Shown: positions 43,831-53,042, counted from the first letter of the stretch. The stretch: 64,000 bases of DNA from Caldisericia bacterium (GCA_017992475.1 JAGOOO010000005.1:1-64000); one strand, 5' to 3'. Numbers and translations: made by a program. Notes: generated by a model not told the origin, from the sequence alone.

Positions 43831-45207
43831 TTACTTGCTTGCCTTTTTTAGGACACACTCAAAGATATGACCTTCTTGTGAAGATTTGGTCGCATGCAAA
43901 CCATAAACCTCAACTTGATCTTCATAATTGAACGATAGCAAATCAACCACTTCTGGTCGTATGTGGGTTGTTGTTTTCTCTCCTGCAACACTCTCAATAG
44001 TTGCAGTCTGAAGTTCGTAGTCGATGTCTATTATCATGCCAGAGATTTTGACAACATCTGACGTTTTGCAGCCAATAAGCCTTCTTTGCAAATACGATGA
44101 AGATGAAACCTTTAGCATTGTTCCCAATGGCACACTCTTTGATCTCGACTTCTCAGAAAGCTGGATATTCCATCTAATATTGACTTCTGGTTCAATGCCA
44201 CGGAGATCACGGCTTACTGGGTCTCTTTCAAAAACCGTACAGATTATTGCCGGGTTGGTCAAAGTTATCGAACTTGGAATACAAAGTCTTTCCTTCAGAG
44301 AGTAACTTCCCTTGACCTTGACCCAGTTCCCAATTGAAGATTTACCATTTGGACCATCATATTCAAAATTGATGACTGAATCGCACTCCCTGATGCTATA
44401 TTTGTTTCCATTAATCTTTGATGGCACATCAAGCACTTCCCCGACAAATTCAACGCTGACAGTTTCTGGGCAAGGATTTTTCGTGCATATGGATGCAAAC
44501 AGTATCGGGCCATAACTGTCTTTTACGTCTTGATAGCCCTCGACTCTTATAAAATCATCTTTTTTCATGTTGGCGAGGTTTTCAGCTGCGTCAGTACTGT
44601 AAACCCGGATGTCATTGTCAGAGGTATTCTTGGTTTCAAGCCACCCTGTTTTGGCATCTACCGAAACAACTTTCAGAAGGGATATTTTACGCCTCACAGT
44701 GTCATAAACAGATGCATTATTGATTGTTTGTGAGAGGTGATGGTCCTGTGCACCCCTGAAAGTATAATATGTTTCAGATTTTAGCCCGGCTGTCCCCTCA
44801 CCCGATATGAAATTGACCTGCCAGTATTCATCATTAGATGTTAGCACCCTGAAGAGGCCATCATGCCATCCGCCACTGGAAAGTTTTGCCCACAAAACAG
44901 TTGTTACTGTCTTGTCATAGACAATTTTGAACGTTGCATCATGAAGGACAAATTTTCTATTGGCATCCTGAATGGCGGTAAGGACCAGGGAATCTCCGGA
45001 ACGCAACCTTTCCATTTCATTGGCATTCTTTGGGGAAAATTTATAAAGGCAGTCGCCACTTTTGAGAATAAACAAATTCTTCTCTGTATTTTTCGTGTAA
45101 AGCACGCCTTCAAGGCGTATCTCATTTGAGCCGGAGAGGCATGCTGGAGCAAATTGTCCAGCAAGCCCCATCACGACAAGGATGATAATTACTAATTTAT
45201 CCCTCAT
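43831..45207 (-). CDS. Exported protein of tandem OB-like beta domains, function unknown
   Basis: A 458-residue protein with an N-terminal signal peptide or anchor (MRDKLVIIILVVMGLAGQF). The remainder is a chain of short beta-barrel-like units of about 80-100 residues, each with a pattern of the type V..DAKTGWLETKN.......NLANMKKDDFIRVEGYQ, reminiscent of OB folds. There is no enzyme motif. No ribosome site is seen before the ATG. Confidence 0.55.
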   Translation of the reverse strand: MRDKLVIIILVVMGLAGQFAPACLSGSNEIRLEGVLYTKNTEKNLFILKSGDCLYKFSPKNANEMERLRSGDSLVLTAIQDANRKFVLHDATFKIVYDKTVTTVLWAKLSSGGWHDGLFRVLTSNDEYWQVNFISGEGTAGLKSETYYTFRGAQDHHLSQTINNASVYDTVRRKISLLKVVSVDAKTGWLETKNTSDNDIRVYSTDAAENLANMKKDDFIRVEGYQDVKDSYGPILFASICTKNPCPETVSVEFVGEVLDVPSKINGNKYSIRECDSVINFEYDGPNGKSSIGNWVKVKGSYSLKERLCIPSSITLTNPAIICTVFERDPVSRDLRGIEPEVNIRWNIQLSEKSRSKSVPLGTMLKVSSSSYLQRRLIGCKTSDVVKISGMIIDIDYELQTATIESVAGEKTTTHIRPEVVDLLSFNYEDQVEVYGLHATKSSQEGHIFECVLKKASK

Positions 45208-45256
45208 CTTTTGTTAAAAAAGATAAAGGATTTAACCTAAATATGCAAGTACCAGA

Positions 45257-45649
45257 TTACTTTGCGTTGATTGTAATTTCGAAAGTATCGTAAGGTGGCC
45301 CTTCTTCAGCAATATGCTTGGATTCCCAAACCATCTTTGCTGTTCCAGCCGCTGTGACTTCAAACGTGTATATCCTCCAGCCGCCAACTCCAACCATTCC
45401 TTCTGGATTTTCTTCGGTTTTGTATTCAGAATTCACGGTTCCAATTATTGCGTCGCCCTCGATCTTCGGGCCGGTCCACTGAACTGGCGTTGTTTCGTTG
45501 GCCTTGAGTGTTACCTCAAACTTCTGACCAACTGTTGCCTCAAAGGTTTTTCCCTTGTCTTCCTTGGTAACTTTGGTTGGGCCAGCAGCTGCACCACCAC
45601 AACCCGCAAAAAGAATAGCGACACAAGCTAAAGCAAGAATTTTTTTCAT
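45257..45649 (-). CDS. Chagasin-like cysteine protease inhibitor lipoprotein (I42)
   Basis: A 130-residue lipoprotein with lipobox LFAGC (Cys at 17). The mature part has the chagasin loops: NETTPVQW in place of NPTTGYxW, GVGGWRIYTF for the GxGG loop, and a late WESKH in place of RPW. Chagasins block papain-type proteases. As a surface lipoprotein it could protect the cell from foreign or its own secreted cysteine proteases. GGAGG precedes the ATG. Confidence 0.8.
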   Translation of the reverse strand: MKKILALACVAILFAGCGGAAAGPTKVTKEDKGKTFEATVGQKFEVTLKANETTPVQWTGPKIEGDAIIGTVNSEYKTEENPEGMVGVGGWRIYTFEVTAAGTAKMVWESKHIAEEGPPYDTFEITINAK

Positions 45650-45738
45650 TTAATCCTCCAAGTTTCAATTTTTTGTAAATCCCTAAACTAATACAATAAT
45701 AAGGTGTCAAATTTTTGCAAAGGGAAAGGAGAAACAAC

Positions 45739-45996
45739 ATGCCAGAAAAATGCCGAACAGAAGAATTCCAGGTTTCAGGTGAAAAAGTCATCGAAAAAAT
45801 CAAGGAACTCGTCCATGAGGGCAACATTAGAAGAATCATCATAAAAAATGACCATGGTTCAACGCTGATTGAAATACCATTGACGCTTGGCGTCATTGGT
45901 GCAGTGTTGTTGCCAGTATGGGCAGCAATTGGAGCAATAGCCGCACTGGTTACAAAAATGACAATTGTTGTCGAGAGGGTCGAGGAGGAGCAATGA
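45739..45996 (+). CDS. DUF4342 membrane protein
   Basis: An 85-residue protein with EKIKELVHEGNIRRIIIKN, EIPLTLGVIGAVL and AAIGAIAALVTKMTIVVER, the whole length of a DUF4342 domain: a short amphipathic part and one hydrophobic stretch. AAAGGAG lies before the ATG at 45739. Its stop overlaps the start of the LiaF-like gene (ATGA). DUF4342 genes often sit by envelope-stress genes; function unknown. Confidence 0.85.
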   Translation: MPEKCRTEEFQVSGEKVIEKIKELVHEGNIRRIIIKNDHGSTLIEIPLTLGVIGAVLLPVWAAIGAIAALVTKMTIVVERVEEEQ

Positions 45997-46787
45997 AAAC
46001 CCCAATTTCAATACCATTCCCAGCTAGCGAGAAGCCAAAACTCAAGTTTTCAATAGGCGCTTGCAAGTTCAATCTGAGACCAGGCGATGGCACATCGTGG
46101 GTGGAAGGGACCTATGATGACCCTACTGACAACCTGCCGTGCGTTATAGAACAATCTGGCAATGAAGTGAGCGTCTCGCAATCAAGAAACATCTCGGGAC
46201 TTATAAATGTCTTCAACAGGACGCCAACATTTGACCTTGTGCTTTCCTCACAAAATCCTTTCGATCTTGTGATAGAGGGAGGGGCAAGCGAGAACTGCAT
46301 CGAGCTGGGCGGACTGCCGCTCTCGTCAGTTGCCGTCTCCTTTGGCGCAGGCAAATTCGAGATGTCATTCCTGAAACCCAATCCCATCCTAATGGATTCA
46401 TTCAGGGTCTCTACCGGGGCCGGTTCGATGACACTGTCAAAACTCTTGAATGCAGGATTTAAAAATCTCAAGGTGGAGGGCGGGGCCGCCTCGTACAAGA
46501 TTGACTTCACCGGCAAGCTTGGTCAGGATTGCAATGCAAACATCCAGATAGGTGTTGCATCGCTCGACCTTGATGTTCCGTCAGATGTCCCGGTTGCAGT
46601 GAAAAGTGAAACAACGCTTGGTGGAGTAGAAATGGGCAGTGGTTTCACCACAAAAGATGGCCGGCTGGTAAACCAGGCGTATCTTGCCAATCCTTCGCCA
46701 GCGTTGTCCATTTCTACCTCCATTGCACTAGGTTCGCTCAAGCTCAGGATCGCAAATAGCACAGGGGGCTTGAGGGCAGTCCCCTAA
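45993..46787 (+). CDS. LiaF C-terminal-domain-like protein (DUF2154)
   Basis: A 264-residue soluble beta-rich protein. It resembles the C-terminal half of LiaF: LKFSIGACKFNLRPG, later SVSFGAGKFEMSF-like and GVASLDLDVPSDVPV repeats, which form a beta-helix-like sheet. It lacks the LiaF membrane part, which seems to be the separate gene at 9303. GAGGAGGAG precedes the ATG. Co-translated with the DUF4342 gene, it probably belongs to the same envelope-stress response. Confidence 0.75.
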   Translation: MKTPISIPFPASEKPKLKFSIGACKFNLRPGDGTSWVEGTYDDPTDNLPCVIEQSGNEVSVSQSRNISGLINVFNRTPTFDLVLSSQNPFDLVIEGGASENCIELGGLPLSSVAVSFGAGKFEMSFLKPNPILMDSFRVSTGAGSMTLSKLLNAGFKNLKVEGGAASYKIDFTGKLGQDCNANIQIGVASLDLDVPSDVPVAVKSETTLGGVEMGSGFTTKDGRLVNQAYLANPSPALSISTSIALGSLKLRIANSTGGLRAVP

Positions 46788-46808
46788 AAGGCTACCATCT
46801 GGCCCATG
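46770..46808 (+). promoter_or_regulatory. Promoter of GH106-like gene, leaderless
   Basis: TTGAGG (46770-46775), 17 bases, TACCAT (46793-46798), then seven bases to the ATG at 46806. No ribosome site is present. The promoter lies over the end of the LiaF-like gene. Confidence 0.5.
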
Positions 46809-48623
46809 GAACCATACTCAGATAGCAAGCCCCTGACCAGATGGTGGTGGTTTTCAGGCCCCATCAACGAGAAAGACATTGATTTCCAGCTCTCGTGGCT
46901 AAAGAACAATGGCTTCGGTGGAGTGGAGATAGCATGGGTCTATCCGCTTCCGGAGAGTCCGGAAGGCCCTGCGTGGCTTTCAAGAGAACTCTCCGATAAA
47001 ATCCGCCATACAAAAGAAAGGGCCAGATCATTGGGGCTCGCATGTGATTTCACCTTTGGCACCCTCTGGCCCTTTGGCGGGTCGATGGTGAGTGAGGAGG
47101 ATGCCTCAAAAGATTTCTATGGCACATCGAAACAGCGGATAAGAAAATCATGGGAGGCAAGAACTTATCCTGAAACGTTTGTTCTTGACCACATGAACGA
47201 GGGCGCGTTCCTTCGCTACGCAGAAAAGATGGGCAACTTCCTGCCGCTTGATGGCAAAAAACAATGCCTGTTCTGCGACTCATTCGAGGTCGCTACCGAA
47301 GACCTCTGGGCAAAAGGTTTTGAAAATGACTTCAAGTCTGCTTTCGGATATGACATAGTCCCATTCATGGATGATCTGGATTCCAGCCCGGGGGCAAGAT
47401 ACGACTACAGGAAACTCGTATCAGAAATGCTCCTGGAAAATTTTTTCAGTCCATTTGCCAGATGGTGCAGGGAACATAATTCTTTCTCAAGAGTGCAGGT
47501 CCATGGGGCACCAGTCGACATACTCGAGGGATACGCAACATGTGACGTTCCAGAGAGTGAGGCAGTCCTCTTTGATCCGCATTTCTCACAGCTTGCCGCA
47601 AGCTCTGCCGCGCTGGCTGGCAAAAAATATGTAACGGCCGAAACCTTTACCTGCCTCTACGGATGGAAGGGGTGGCCAGGCCCGGGTCAGCACCAGAGGG
47701 AAGAAAAAACCGGCGACCTGAAGCTGCTTGCAGACGCCATGCTGGCAAACGGCACCAACAAGGTCATCTGGCACGGCATGCCATACAATCCGGAGGGTGG
47801 CAAAAATTCTTTCTATGCAAGCGTCCACGTTGGCCCAGACGCAAGCTTTGCAGAAGACTTGCCAGCATTAAATGGCTATATGAAAAAAATCTCCGATTTT
47901 CTGCTCGAGGGCAAACCATATTTCCAGTGTGCCGTCATGCTTCCGGTCGAGGACGCATGGATGGAAGGCGAGCTTGAAGACAAACTGAAGAGGCCGTCTG
48001 CAAAATACCACTGGGAATTCCACTACCAGAGGATGTCGGAAGAACTCTGGGGCCATCGCCCGTGCTGGATAACAGCACCATTCTTGAAAAGAGCAGAGGT
48101 CAGGGACGGCTTTACCGTCATTGGCAACCTGGAGTTTGATTTCATCTATGTCGACTGCCAGTATATGGACTTTGAAGAGCTTGATGCACTTATCAGCCTG
48201 GCACAGAAGGGTGCGAGGATATGCCTGAAACAAATTCCGGAACAACCAGGTTTTATTGCTTCTCCTGCTTACGAAAAGGCAATAACGAAGCTGGCCTCAT
48301 TTGAAAACGTATCAGATAACATCAAAAAATCGTCCACATTACTGCCACTTTTCACCGCAACAAATAAGCTAAAGCCCGAATACTGGTGCAGAAAAACAGG
48401 TGACGGGATAAACGTTTTCATGGCAAATCCAGCGACAAGGGCAATCTCATACCCGATGCCTTATGGGTTGTCAGATGGAACCACAGAGGTCAAAATGGAG
48501 CTCGATGCAGCATTTTTGGGCCAAAAAAAGACCATTGACATTAGTTTCAAGAAGGGGGCCTCCATAATGCTCCAGCTCTCCAAGGGAGGAATTATTTGCG
48601 AAGAGACCAATTTGTTAAATTAA
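46806..48623 (+). CDS. GH106-like glycoside hydrolase (alpha-L-rhamnosidase family)
   Basis: A 605-residue protein whose start RWWWFSGPINEKDIDFQLSWLKNNGFGGVEI is typical of the Glyco_hydro_106 group: a TIM-barrel with LACDFTFGTLWPFGG, a catalytic-region AETFTCLYGWKGWPG and NGTNKVIWHGMPYNP. It is shorter than many GH106 enzymes (often 900 or more) and has no signal peptide, so it would act inside the cell on imported oligosaccharides. Substrate not proven. Confidence 0.7.
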   Translation: MEPYSDSKPLTRWWWFSGPINEKDIDFQLSWLKNNGFGGVEIAWVYPLPESPEGPAWLSRELSDKIRHTKERARSLGLACDFTFGTLWPFGGSMVSEEDASKDFYGTSKQRIRKSWEARTYPETFVLDHMNEGAFLRYAEKMGNFLPLDGKKQCLFCDSFEVATEDLWAKGFENDFKSAFGYDIVPFMDDLDSSPGARYDYRKLVSEMLLENFFSPFARWCREHNSFSRVQVHGAPVDILEGYATCDVPESEAVLFDPHFSQLAASSAALAGKKYVTAETFTCLYGWKGWPGPGQHQREEKTGDLKLLADAMLANGTNKVIWHGMPYNPEGGKNSFYASVHVGPDASFAEDLPALNGYMKKISDFLLEGKPYFQCAVMLPVEDAWMEGELEDKLKRPSAKYHWEFHYQRMSEELWGHRPCWITAPFLKRAEVRDGFTVIGNLEFDFIYVDCQYMDFEELDALISLAQKGARICLKQIPEQPGFIASPAYEKAITKLASFENVSDNIKKSSTLLPLFTATNKLKPEYWCRKTGDGINVFMANPATRAISYPMPYGLSDGTTEVKMELDAAFLGQKKTIDISFKKGASIMLQLSKGGIICEETNLLN

Positions 48624-48732
48624 CAATTAAATGTTAATCTAATTAATATCATTTTTTTGCAATAAGCCTAATATTTGACAAACTTTCTGGGTTGTTTATA
48701 ATAGGTCTTACGAAAGGAGGAATTTAGGTTAA

Positions 48733-48900
48733 ATGTCAAAAATTACGTTGATTATAGTTGGTATTTTGCTGGTGATTATGGGCCTTTCGGGGATATGGTC
48801 ATGGTTCGGGCTTGGTGTTGAGCCAATGTGGCATGCAATTTTGAAAATCGCAATTGGAATAATCGCCGTTCTCATCGGTGCAATGGACAAAACAGCTTGA
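48733..48900 (+). CDS. Small membrane protein, 55 residues
   Basis: A 55-codon gene giving two membrane helices, MSKITLIIVGILLVIMGLSG and ILKIAIGIIAVLIGAM, joined by WSWFGLGVEPMWH. AGGAGG is present but 12 bases from the ATG. TATAAT at about 48698-48703 offers a promoter and a terminator follows directly, so it forms its own unit. No family is recognised. Confidence 0.7.
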   Translation: MSKITLIIVGILLVIMGLSGIWSWFGLGVEPMWHAILKIAIGIIAVLIGAMDKTA

Positions 48901-48928
48901 TCTAACAAGAAAAATCTGTTTTTAATTC

Positions 48929-48959
48929 TAAAGCCTCTGGTTTTCCCAGGGGCTTTTTA
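48929..48959 (+). terminator. Intrinsic terminator
   Basis: AAAGCCTCTGG (48930-48940), loop, CCAGGGGCTTTTT (48946-48958). It ends the 55-residue gene. Confidence 0.88.
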
Positions 48960-48988
48960 TTTATGAGATTTATAAAATAAGAAACTTC

Positions 48989-49489
48989 CTACTTTATCTC
49001 GCTATCAAATATCTTCCACTCGCCAGTAAGATCGCTGAGTGTATAAGAGCCAATGGGTGTGTCATCCTGTTTTTTGAGCTTGTCATAAACGTATAGCATG
49101 AAACCAACTTTGACCATTCTCACATTGGCATTTTTTTTCATGATCGAGAGGGAGATGACCCTTGCGCTTTTGTAGTCCACCTCGGCCTTGGCTTTTTCAA
49201 ACATCTCGACCATCTGTTCCTTGCTGACCCTTGCAGTCTGAAATGGCGAGTTCTTTTCTATCTGTGACCAGGCCTCGTCATATTTGCCAGAAAAAAGGTT
49301 TTCAAAATACGAAATCACGACCTTTGATGCAGGGTGGTTTTCTGGGCCGGCTTGTTTTATGGCCTCATCAATCTTTGATTTGTATTCTCCACCATCCACC
49401 ATGGCATTGATTTCATCCCATGTTGGTACATTGGCACCACAGCCTGCAACAACAGCAACTAGCAGCATAAAACAAATAATCTTTCTCAT
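48989..49489 (-). CDS. Lipoprotein of unknown function
   Basis: A 166-residue lipoprotein, lipobox VVAGC (Cys at 17). The mature domain is an alpha/beta fold of the DUF4878/NTF2-like kind: ASKVVISYFENLFSGKYDEAWSQI, then beta strands ending LTGEWKIFDSEIK. The ATG at 49489 is used for the signal peptide; TAGAAT lies eight bases upstream and there is no ribosome site. Confidence 0.65.
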   Translation of the reverse strand: MRKIICFMLLVAVVAGCGANVPTWDEINAMVDGGEYKSKIDEAIKQAGPENHPASKVVISYFENLFSGKYDEAWSQIEKNSPFQTARVSKEQMVEMFEKAKAEVDYKSARVISLSIMKKNANVRMVKVGFMLYVYDKLKKQDDTPIGSYTLSDLTGEWKIFDSEIK

Positions 49490-49580
49490 CTTTATGAATT
49501 CTACCACTTATGGCCATCTTTGGAAGGGGGTGGTGTTTCCAAAACATCCAAAACTTGTATAATCCAGCAAGGAGGTTGCA

Positions 49581-49832
49581 ATGGAAAACAGAAAAATTGG
49601 GTGGTTGCCGGTTATTGTAGTTTTGATTATTGGCGTGCCATCACTCTGGATTGGCATCGACAAATCAAATGTCGCATTCATAATCTTTGGTGCTTTCGAG
49701 TTGGTTGTTGGCATTATTGGTATCTGGGCAATACTCCGGAATTCAAAAGTGCCAAGAACAATTTGTCCAAACTGCAAGGAACCAATTGGCCCAGGGATGG
49801 AATCATGCCCGAATTGCGGAATCAAACTCTAG
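49581..49832 (+). CDS. Small membrane protein with zinc ribbon
   Basis: An 83-residue protein: two membrane helices (about 8-22 and 32-52), then a zinc ribbon CPNCKEPIGPGMESCPNCG (63-81). AAGGAGG lies 6 bases before the ATG. Function unknown. Confidence 0.8.
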   Translation: MENRKIGWLPVIVVLIIGVPSLWIGIDKSNVAFIIFGAFELVVGIIGIWAILRNSKVPRTICPNCKEPIGPGMESCPNCGIKL

Positions 49833-49837
49833 GGTGA

Positions 49838-50620
49838 CTAATAGCATGTAAGCTGAACACCTATTCTGTTTGCTTTTTCTATTGCCCTGAGTTTTTGGGC
49901 TTTTCTGAAATCAGCATTGGAGAGCAATCTCATTGCGTCATCGAAATTTAGACCGAGCTTTCCGTACGAAATAGCAAGGCTTCTTAATACCCTCGGATAG
50001 GGATTCAAAAAATCCATCGAGAGGCCACAACCGATTGTTGCAGCAATCTCGATTATCCTGTCAACATTTGTAACGAGTGGTAATATCGGAGACATAAAGA
50101 TCCATGTTGACACGCCTCTCTGTTTAAACATCTTCAAGGCATCAATTCTGGCGAGTATCGGTGCAGAGTCATCCTCAAAGGCTGCCCTGAGGCGCTCGTC
50201 ATGGTAGGACATCGAAAATCCGACAGTTGGTCCGTCAAATTTTGCGATAAGATCGACATCTCTGACCACAAGGGCAGATTTTGTCAGGATGTCTACTCTG
50301 CAATCGACCTTTGAAAGCAGCTCCAGGCACGCTCTTGTTACCCCGAATTTTGCCTCAAGGGGTTGATAGGCATCTGTGGCTGTCGAAAAAACCACAGATT
50401 TGCCACCTGCCTTTTTGACCTGCTTCATCAAAACATCCGGCAGGTTTATTTTCGGATATACAAATCTTCCCCAGCGCTCCTTCTCGTCAAGAAATCGGCA
50501 CATGAAAGTTGCATAACAAAAAGAACACGCATGAGAACAACCATAATAAGGATTTATCGAGTAATCACAGCCCTGGACCTTCGACTTTACAAGTGCCGAT
50601 TTTGTAAGCCTGGCCTCTAT
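49838..50620 (-). CDS. Radical SAM protein (SPL-like), apparent ATA start
   Basis: The radical SAM motif GCSHACSFCYA (C28, C32, C35) is in frame upstream of the first ATG (50503), so that ATG cannot be the start. The frame is open back to an in-frame stop near 50655 and contains no ATG, GTG or TTG before the motif. The best start is ATA at 50620, which overlaps the TAG of the gene before it (ATAG) and has GGAG 8 bases upstream; ATC at 50626 is another choice. Gives 260 residues. The family (SplB/Rv2578c-like) shares DYSINPYYGC, FSTATDAYQP and MSPILPLV. Function unknown; a DNA or tRNA role is possible. Confidence 0.75.
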   Translation of the reverse strand: MEARLTKSALVKSKVQGCDYSINPYYGCSHACSFCYATFMCRFLDEKERWGRFVYPKINLPDVLMKQVKKAGGKSVVFSTATDAYQPLEAKFGVTRACLELLSKVDCRVDILTKSALVVRDVDLIAKFDGPTVGFSMSYHDERLRAAFEDDSAPILARIDALKMFKQRGVSTWIFMSPILPLVTNVDRIIEIAATIGCGLSMDFLNPYPRVLRSLAISYGKLGLNFDDAMRLLSNADFRKAQKLRAIEKANRIGVQLTCY

Positions 50621-51171
50621 TTTGATCGCTCCACCCTGTCCTTTATCTCTCTGGAGGCTTTCTCAAAATTTTCAAACTGGCGCCAGTTATAGATGCAATA
50701 GATCATGAAAAGTAATGTTGAAACAAAGATCGCCCAGCCGGAGAAGTCACGGCTGAACCAGAGTGAGAACGCAGAAGCAACAAAGAGCATTCCGAACACT
50801 ATCGAAGCAAGACCCCAGGCAAATCTTGGAAAAGACTGCAATTCATAAGCATGGGCAGACAATATTCTGGCCGCCTTGATTGCCTGGTTCATGGTTGGGG
50901 CTCCCTCAGGAAGTTCAAAAGAATACTCCTTGTTCATTGTTGCACCGATGGCATCAAAAAAAGCATCCACGAAATCCCTTGATATCTTGGCTTCCTTTGC
51001 CTTTGGATGGTTCACAAGATATTGCTTACAGGCATTCTTATACTTTGTGGCTATTGCCTCGCAGGCAATCAGTGCCCACTGCCTGACCTTTGACACGTCA
51101 GCAGATTTTATTGCCAGCTCACCTTTATAGGCAAGGATCAGGTATTCTGTAACTTCCGGGTTTGTATTCAT
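50617..51171 (-). CDS. Membrane protein of unknown function
   Basis: A 184-residue protein. A soluble helical N-terminal part (1-115, EYLILAYKGELAIKSADVSKVRQWALIACEAIA) is followed by two membrane helices (about 118-160) and a charged tail. No family is recognised. It is co-translated with the radical SAM gene, with which it shares a leaderless promoter. Confidence 0.65.
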   Translation of the reverse strand: MNTNPEVTEYLILAYKGELAIKSADVSKVRQWALIACEAIATKYKNACKQYLVNHPKAKEAKISRDFVDAFFDAIGATMNKEYSFELPEGAPTMNQAIKAARILSAHAYELQSFPRFAWGLASIVFGMLFVASAFSLWFSRDFSGWAIFVSTLLFMIYCIYNWRQFENFEKASREIKDRVERSK

Positions 51172-51206
51172 GACTCAAGGATAAGGTTTTTTGTGGAAAG
51201 ATTCAA
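51169..51206 (-). promoter_or_regulatory. Promoter of leaderless gene at 51171
   Basis: On the minus strand, TTGAAT (51206-51201), 17 bases, TATCCT (51183-51178), six bases, ATG at 51171. No ribosome site. Confidence 0.7.
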
Positions 51207-51451
51207 ACCTGAATGGGTTACACTTTTGGTTATGTAAATATTAATCTGTGCATTATTTCGACTATAATTCGTATAGAATTAAACCAATCGATTTTGTGTC
51301 CAATTTCACTGTTAATCTGTTTCAACTTTGATAATAGAAAATGTATTTCACAAATGTGCACAAAAACATTTACAAAACATCCTCTTACATCGTGAGACCG
51401 TAAATAAAACAAATTTAATAAAACGTCTGTTTGACATTAGCAACCCCATAA
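51207..51451. other. AT-rich intergenic region between divergent leaderless genes
   Basis: About 245 bases without a gene. Apart from the two promoters at its ends I see only AT-rich DNA and an additional TTGACA at 51431-51436 without a properly spaced -10. Confidence 0.5.
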
Positions 51452-51488
51452 TTGACTTGCCCTGGTGCAAGGTTATGGTGACGATGTG
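51452..51488 (+). promoter_or_regulatory. Promoter of leaderless decarboxylase operon
   Basis: TTGACT (51452-51457), 16 bases, TATGGT (51474-51479), six bases, then GTG at 51486. This spacing decides the start of the carboxyltransferase gene, whose frame is open further upstream. Confidence 0.6.
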
Positions 51489-53033
51489 AAGAATCTAGAT
51501 GATCTTATAAGAGAAAAAGATGAATTGCTTGCAAAAGCAAGCAATGAAACGCCACAGGCCAGAGAATTCCAGGAGAAGAGGGGGAAATTGACGGCCAGAG
51601 ACAGGGTCAAGCTGTTCCTTGACCCAGAAAGTTTTGTCGAAACAGACACTCTGGTCCAACACAGAAAGGACTATCCGCAATCAGAGAAATTCGTCCCAGG
51701 GGAGGGTGTTATAACAGGCTATGGCACAGTAAACGGCAGGCTTATTTTTGTCTTCTCCCAGGATTTTTCAATCATGGGCGGTTCCTTGTCAAAGATGCAG
51801 GGTGCAAAAATTGGCAAAGTCATGGAAATGGCCTATCGCTCCGGTGCTCCGGTAGTTGGATTCAACGATTCCGGCGGGGCAAGGGTGCAAGAGGGTGTGG
51901 ATGCTCTTTCAGGATATGGAAAGGTGTTCTACAGAAATTCCATATACTCAGGCGTCATCCCGCAGATAGCCATCATTGCAGGGCCATCCGCTGGCGGTGC
52001 AGCCTACTCTCCTGCCCTCACTGATTTCATCTTCACAATTGACGGGCTTACTGAGATGTTCATAACTGGCCCCCAAGTTATCGAATCTGTAACTGGTGAA
52101 AAACCCGACAAACAAACCCTCGGTGGCGCAAGGATCCATGCCTCAAAATCTGGCGTGACACATTTTATTTACAAATCAGAACAGGAATGCATCCAGTCAG
52201 TCAGGAGGCTCCTGTCATTCCTCCCACAAAACTGCAGGCAGATGCCACCACGCATCAAGGGCAATGACGATCCGAACAGGGCTTCAATGGCACTCAGACA
52301 GATTGTTCCAGTGGAAGCAAACAAGTCCTACGATGTTCGCAAGGTCATCGCGGAAATAGTCGATGATGGCGATTTCATGGAAGTCCAACCAGATTTTGCC
52401 AGAAACCTCACCATCGGTTTTGCAAGAGTGGACGGATTCCCGATAGGCATTGTCGCCAACCAGCCGATGTACCTCGCTGGTTGTCTGGACATTGATTCTT
52501 CCGACAAAGCTTCGAGGTTTATCAGAACATGCGATTCCTTCAATATACCGCTCCTGAATCTCGTGGATGTTCCAGGCTTCCTCCCGGGAGTCAACCAGGA
52601 ACATGGCGGGATCATAAGGCACGGTGCCAAGATGCTCTATGCCTACGCTGAAGCCACAGTCCCAAAAATAACAATCATTACCAGAAGATCTTATGGCGGC
52701 GCCTATCTCGCCATGTGCTCGAAAGACATGGGGGCTGACGTCGCATTTGCCTGGCCACAAGCCAATATAGCCGTCATGGGTGCCGATGGGGCAGTCAAAA
52801 TACTCTATCATGACGAAATCAAAAACGCCCCGAATCCCGAAGAGAAGACCAAAGAGCTCGTCCAGGAATATGAAAGCTACCATTGCAATCCCTACGTGGC
52901 CGCTGAAAGGGGATACATTGACTCGGTAATCAACCCTGAAGAAACAAGGGCAAGGGTGGCTTCATCACTGCACATGCTCCAGACAAAACAGCAGAGCATG
53001 CCGGAAAGAAAACACGGCAACATGCCGCTTTGA
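51486..53033 (+). CDS. mmdA: Methylmalonyl-CoA decarboxylase / propionyl-CoA carboxylase carboxyltransferase subunit
   Basis: A 515-residue carboxyltransferase of the MmdA/PccB family that moves CO2 from a carboxylated CoA ester to biotin. Both crotonase-like halves are present, with SGGARVQEGVDAL and AGPSAGGAAYSPA in the first and DVPGFLPGVNQEHGG and RRSYGGAYLAMCSKDMGAD in the second. With the small membrane subunit, the biotin protein and the sodium-pump beta subunit it forms a complete sodium-translocating decarboxylase. GTG at 51486 is chosen from the promoter spacing. Acceptor (methylmalonyl-, glutaconyl- or malonyl-CoA) is inferred from family only. Confidence 0.9.
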   Translation: MKNLDDLIREKDELLAKASNETPQAREFQEKRGKLTARDRVKLFLDPESFVETDTLVQHRKDYPQSEKFVPGEGVITGYGTVNGRLIFVFSQDFSIMGGSLSKMQGAKIGKVMEMAYRSGAPVVGFNDSGGARVQEGVDALSGYGKVFYRNSIYSGVIPQIAIIAGPSAGGAAYSPALTDFIFTIDGLTEMFITGPQVIESVTGEKPDKQTLGGARIHASKSGVTHFIYKSEQECIQSVRRLLSFLPQNCRQMPPRIKGNDDPNRASMALRQIVPVEANKSYDVRKVIAEIVDDGDFMEVQPDFARNLTIGFARVDGFPIGIVANQPMYLAGCLDIDSSDKASRFIRTCDSFNIPLLNLVDVPGFLPGVNQEHGGIIRHGAKMLYAYAEATVPKITIITRRSYGGAYLAMCSKDMGADVAFAWPQANIAVMGADGAVKILYHDEIKNAPNPEEKTKELVQEYESYHCNPYVAAERGYIDSVINPEETRARVASSLHMLQTKQQSMPERKHGNMPL

Positions 53034-53042
53034 GGTGACAAA

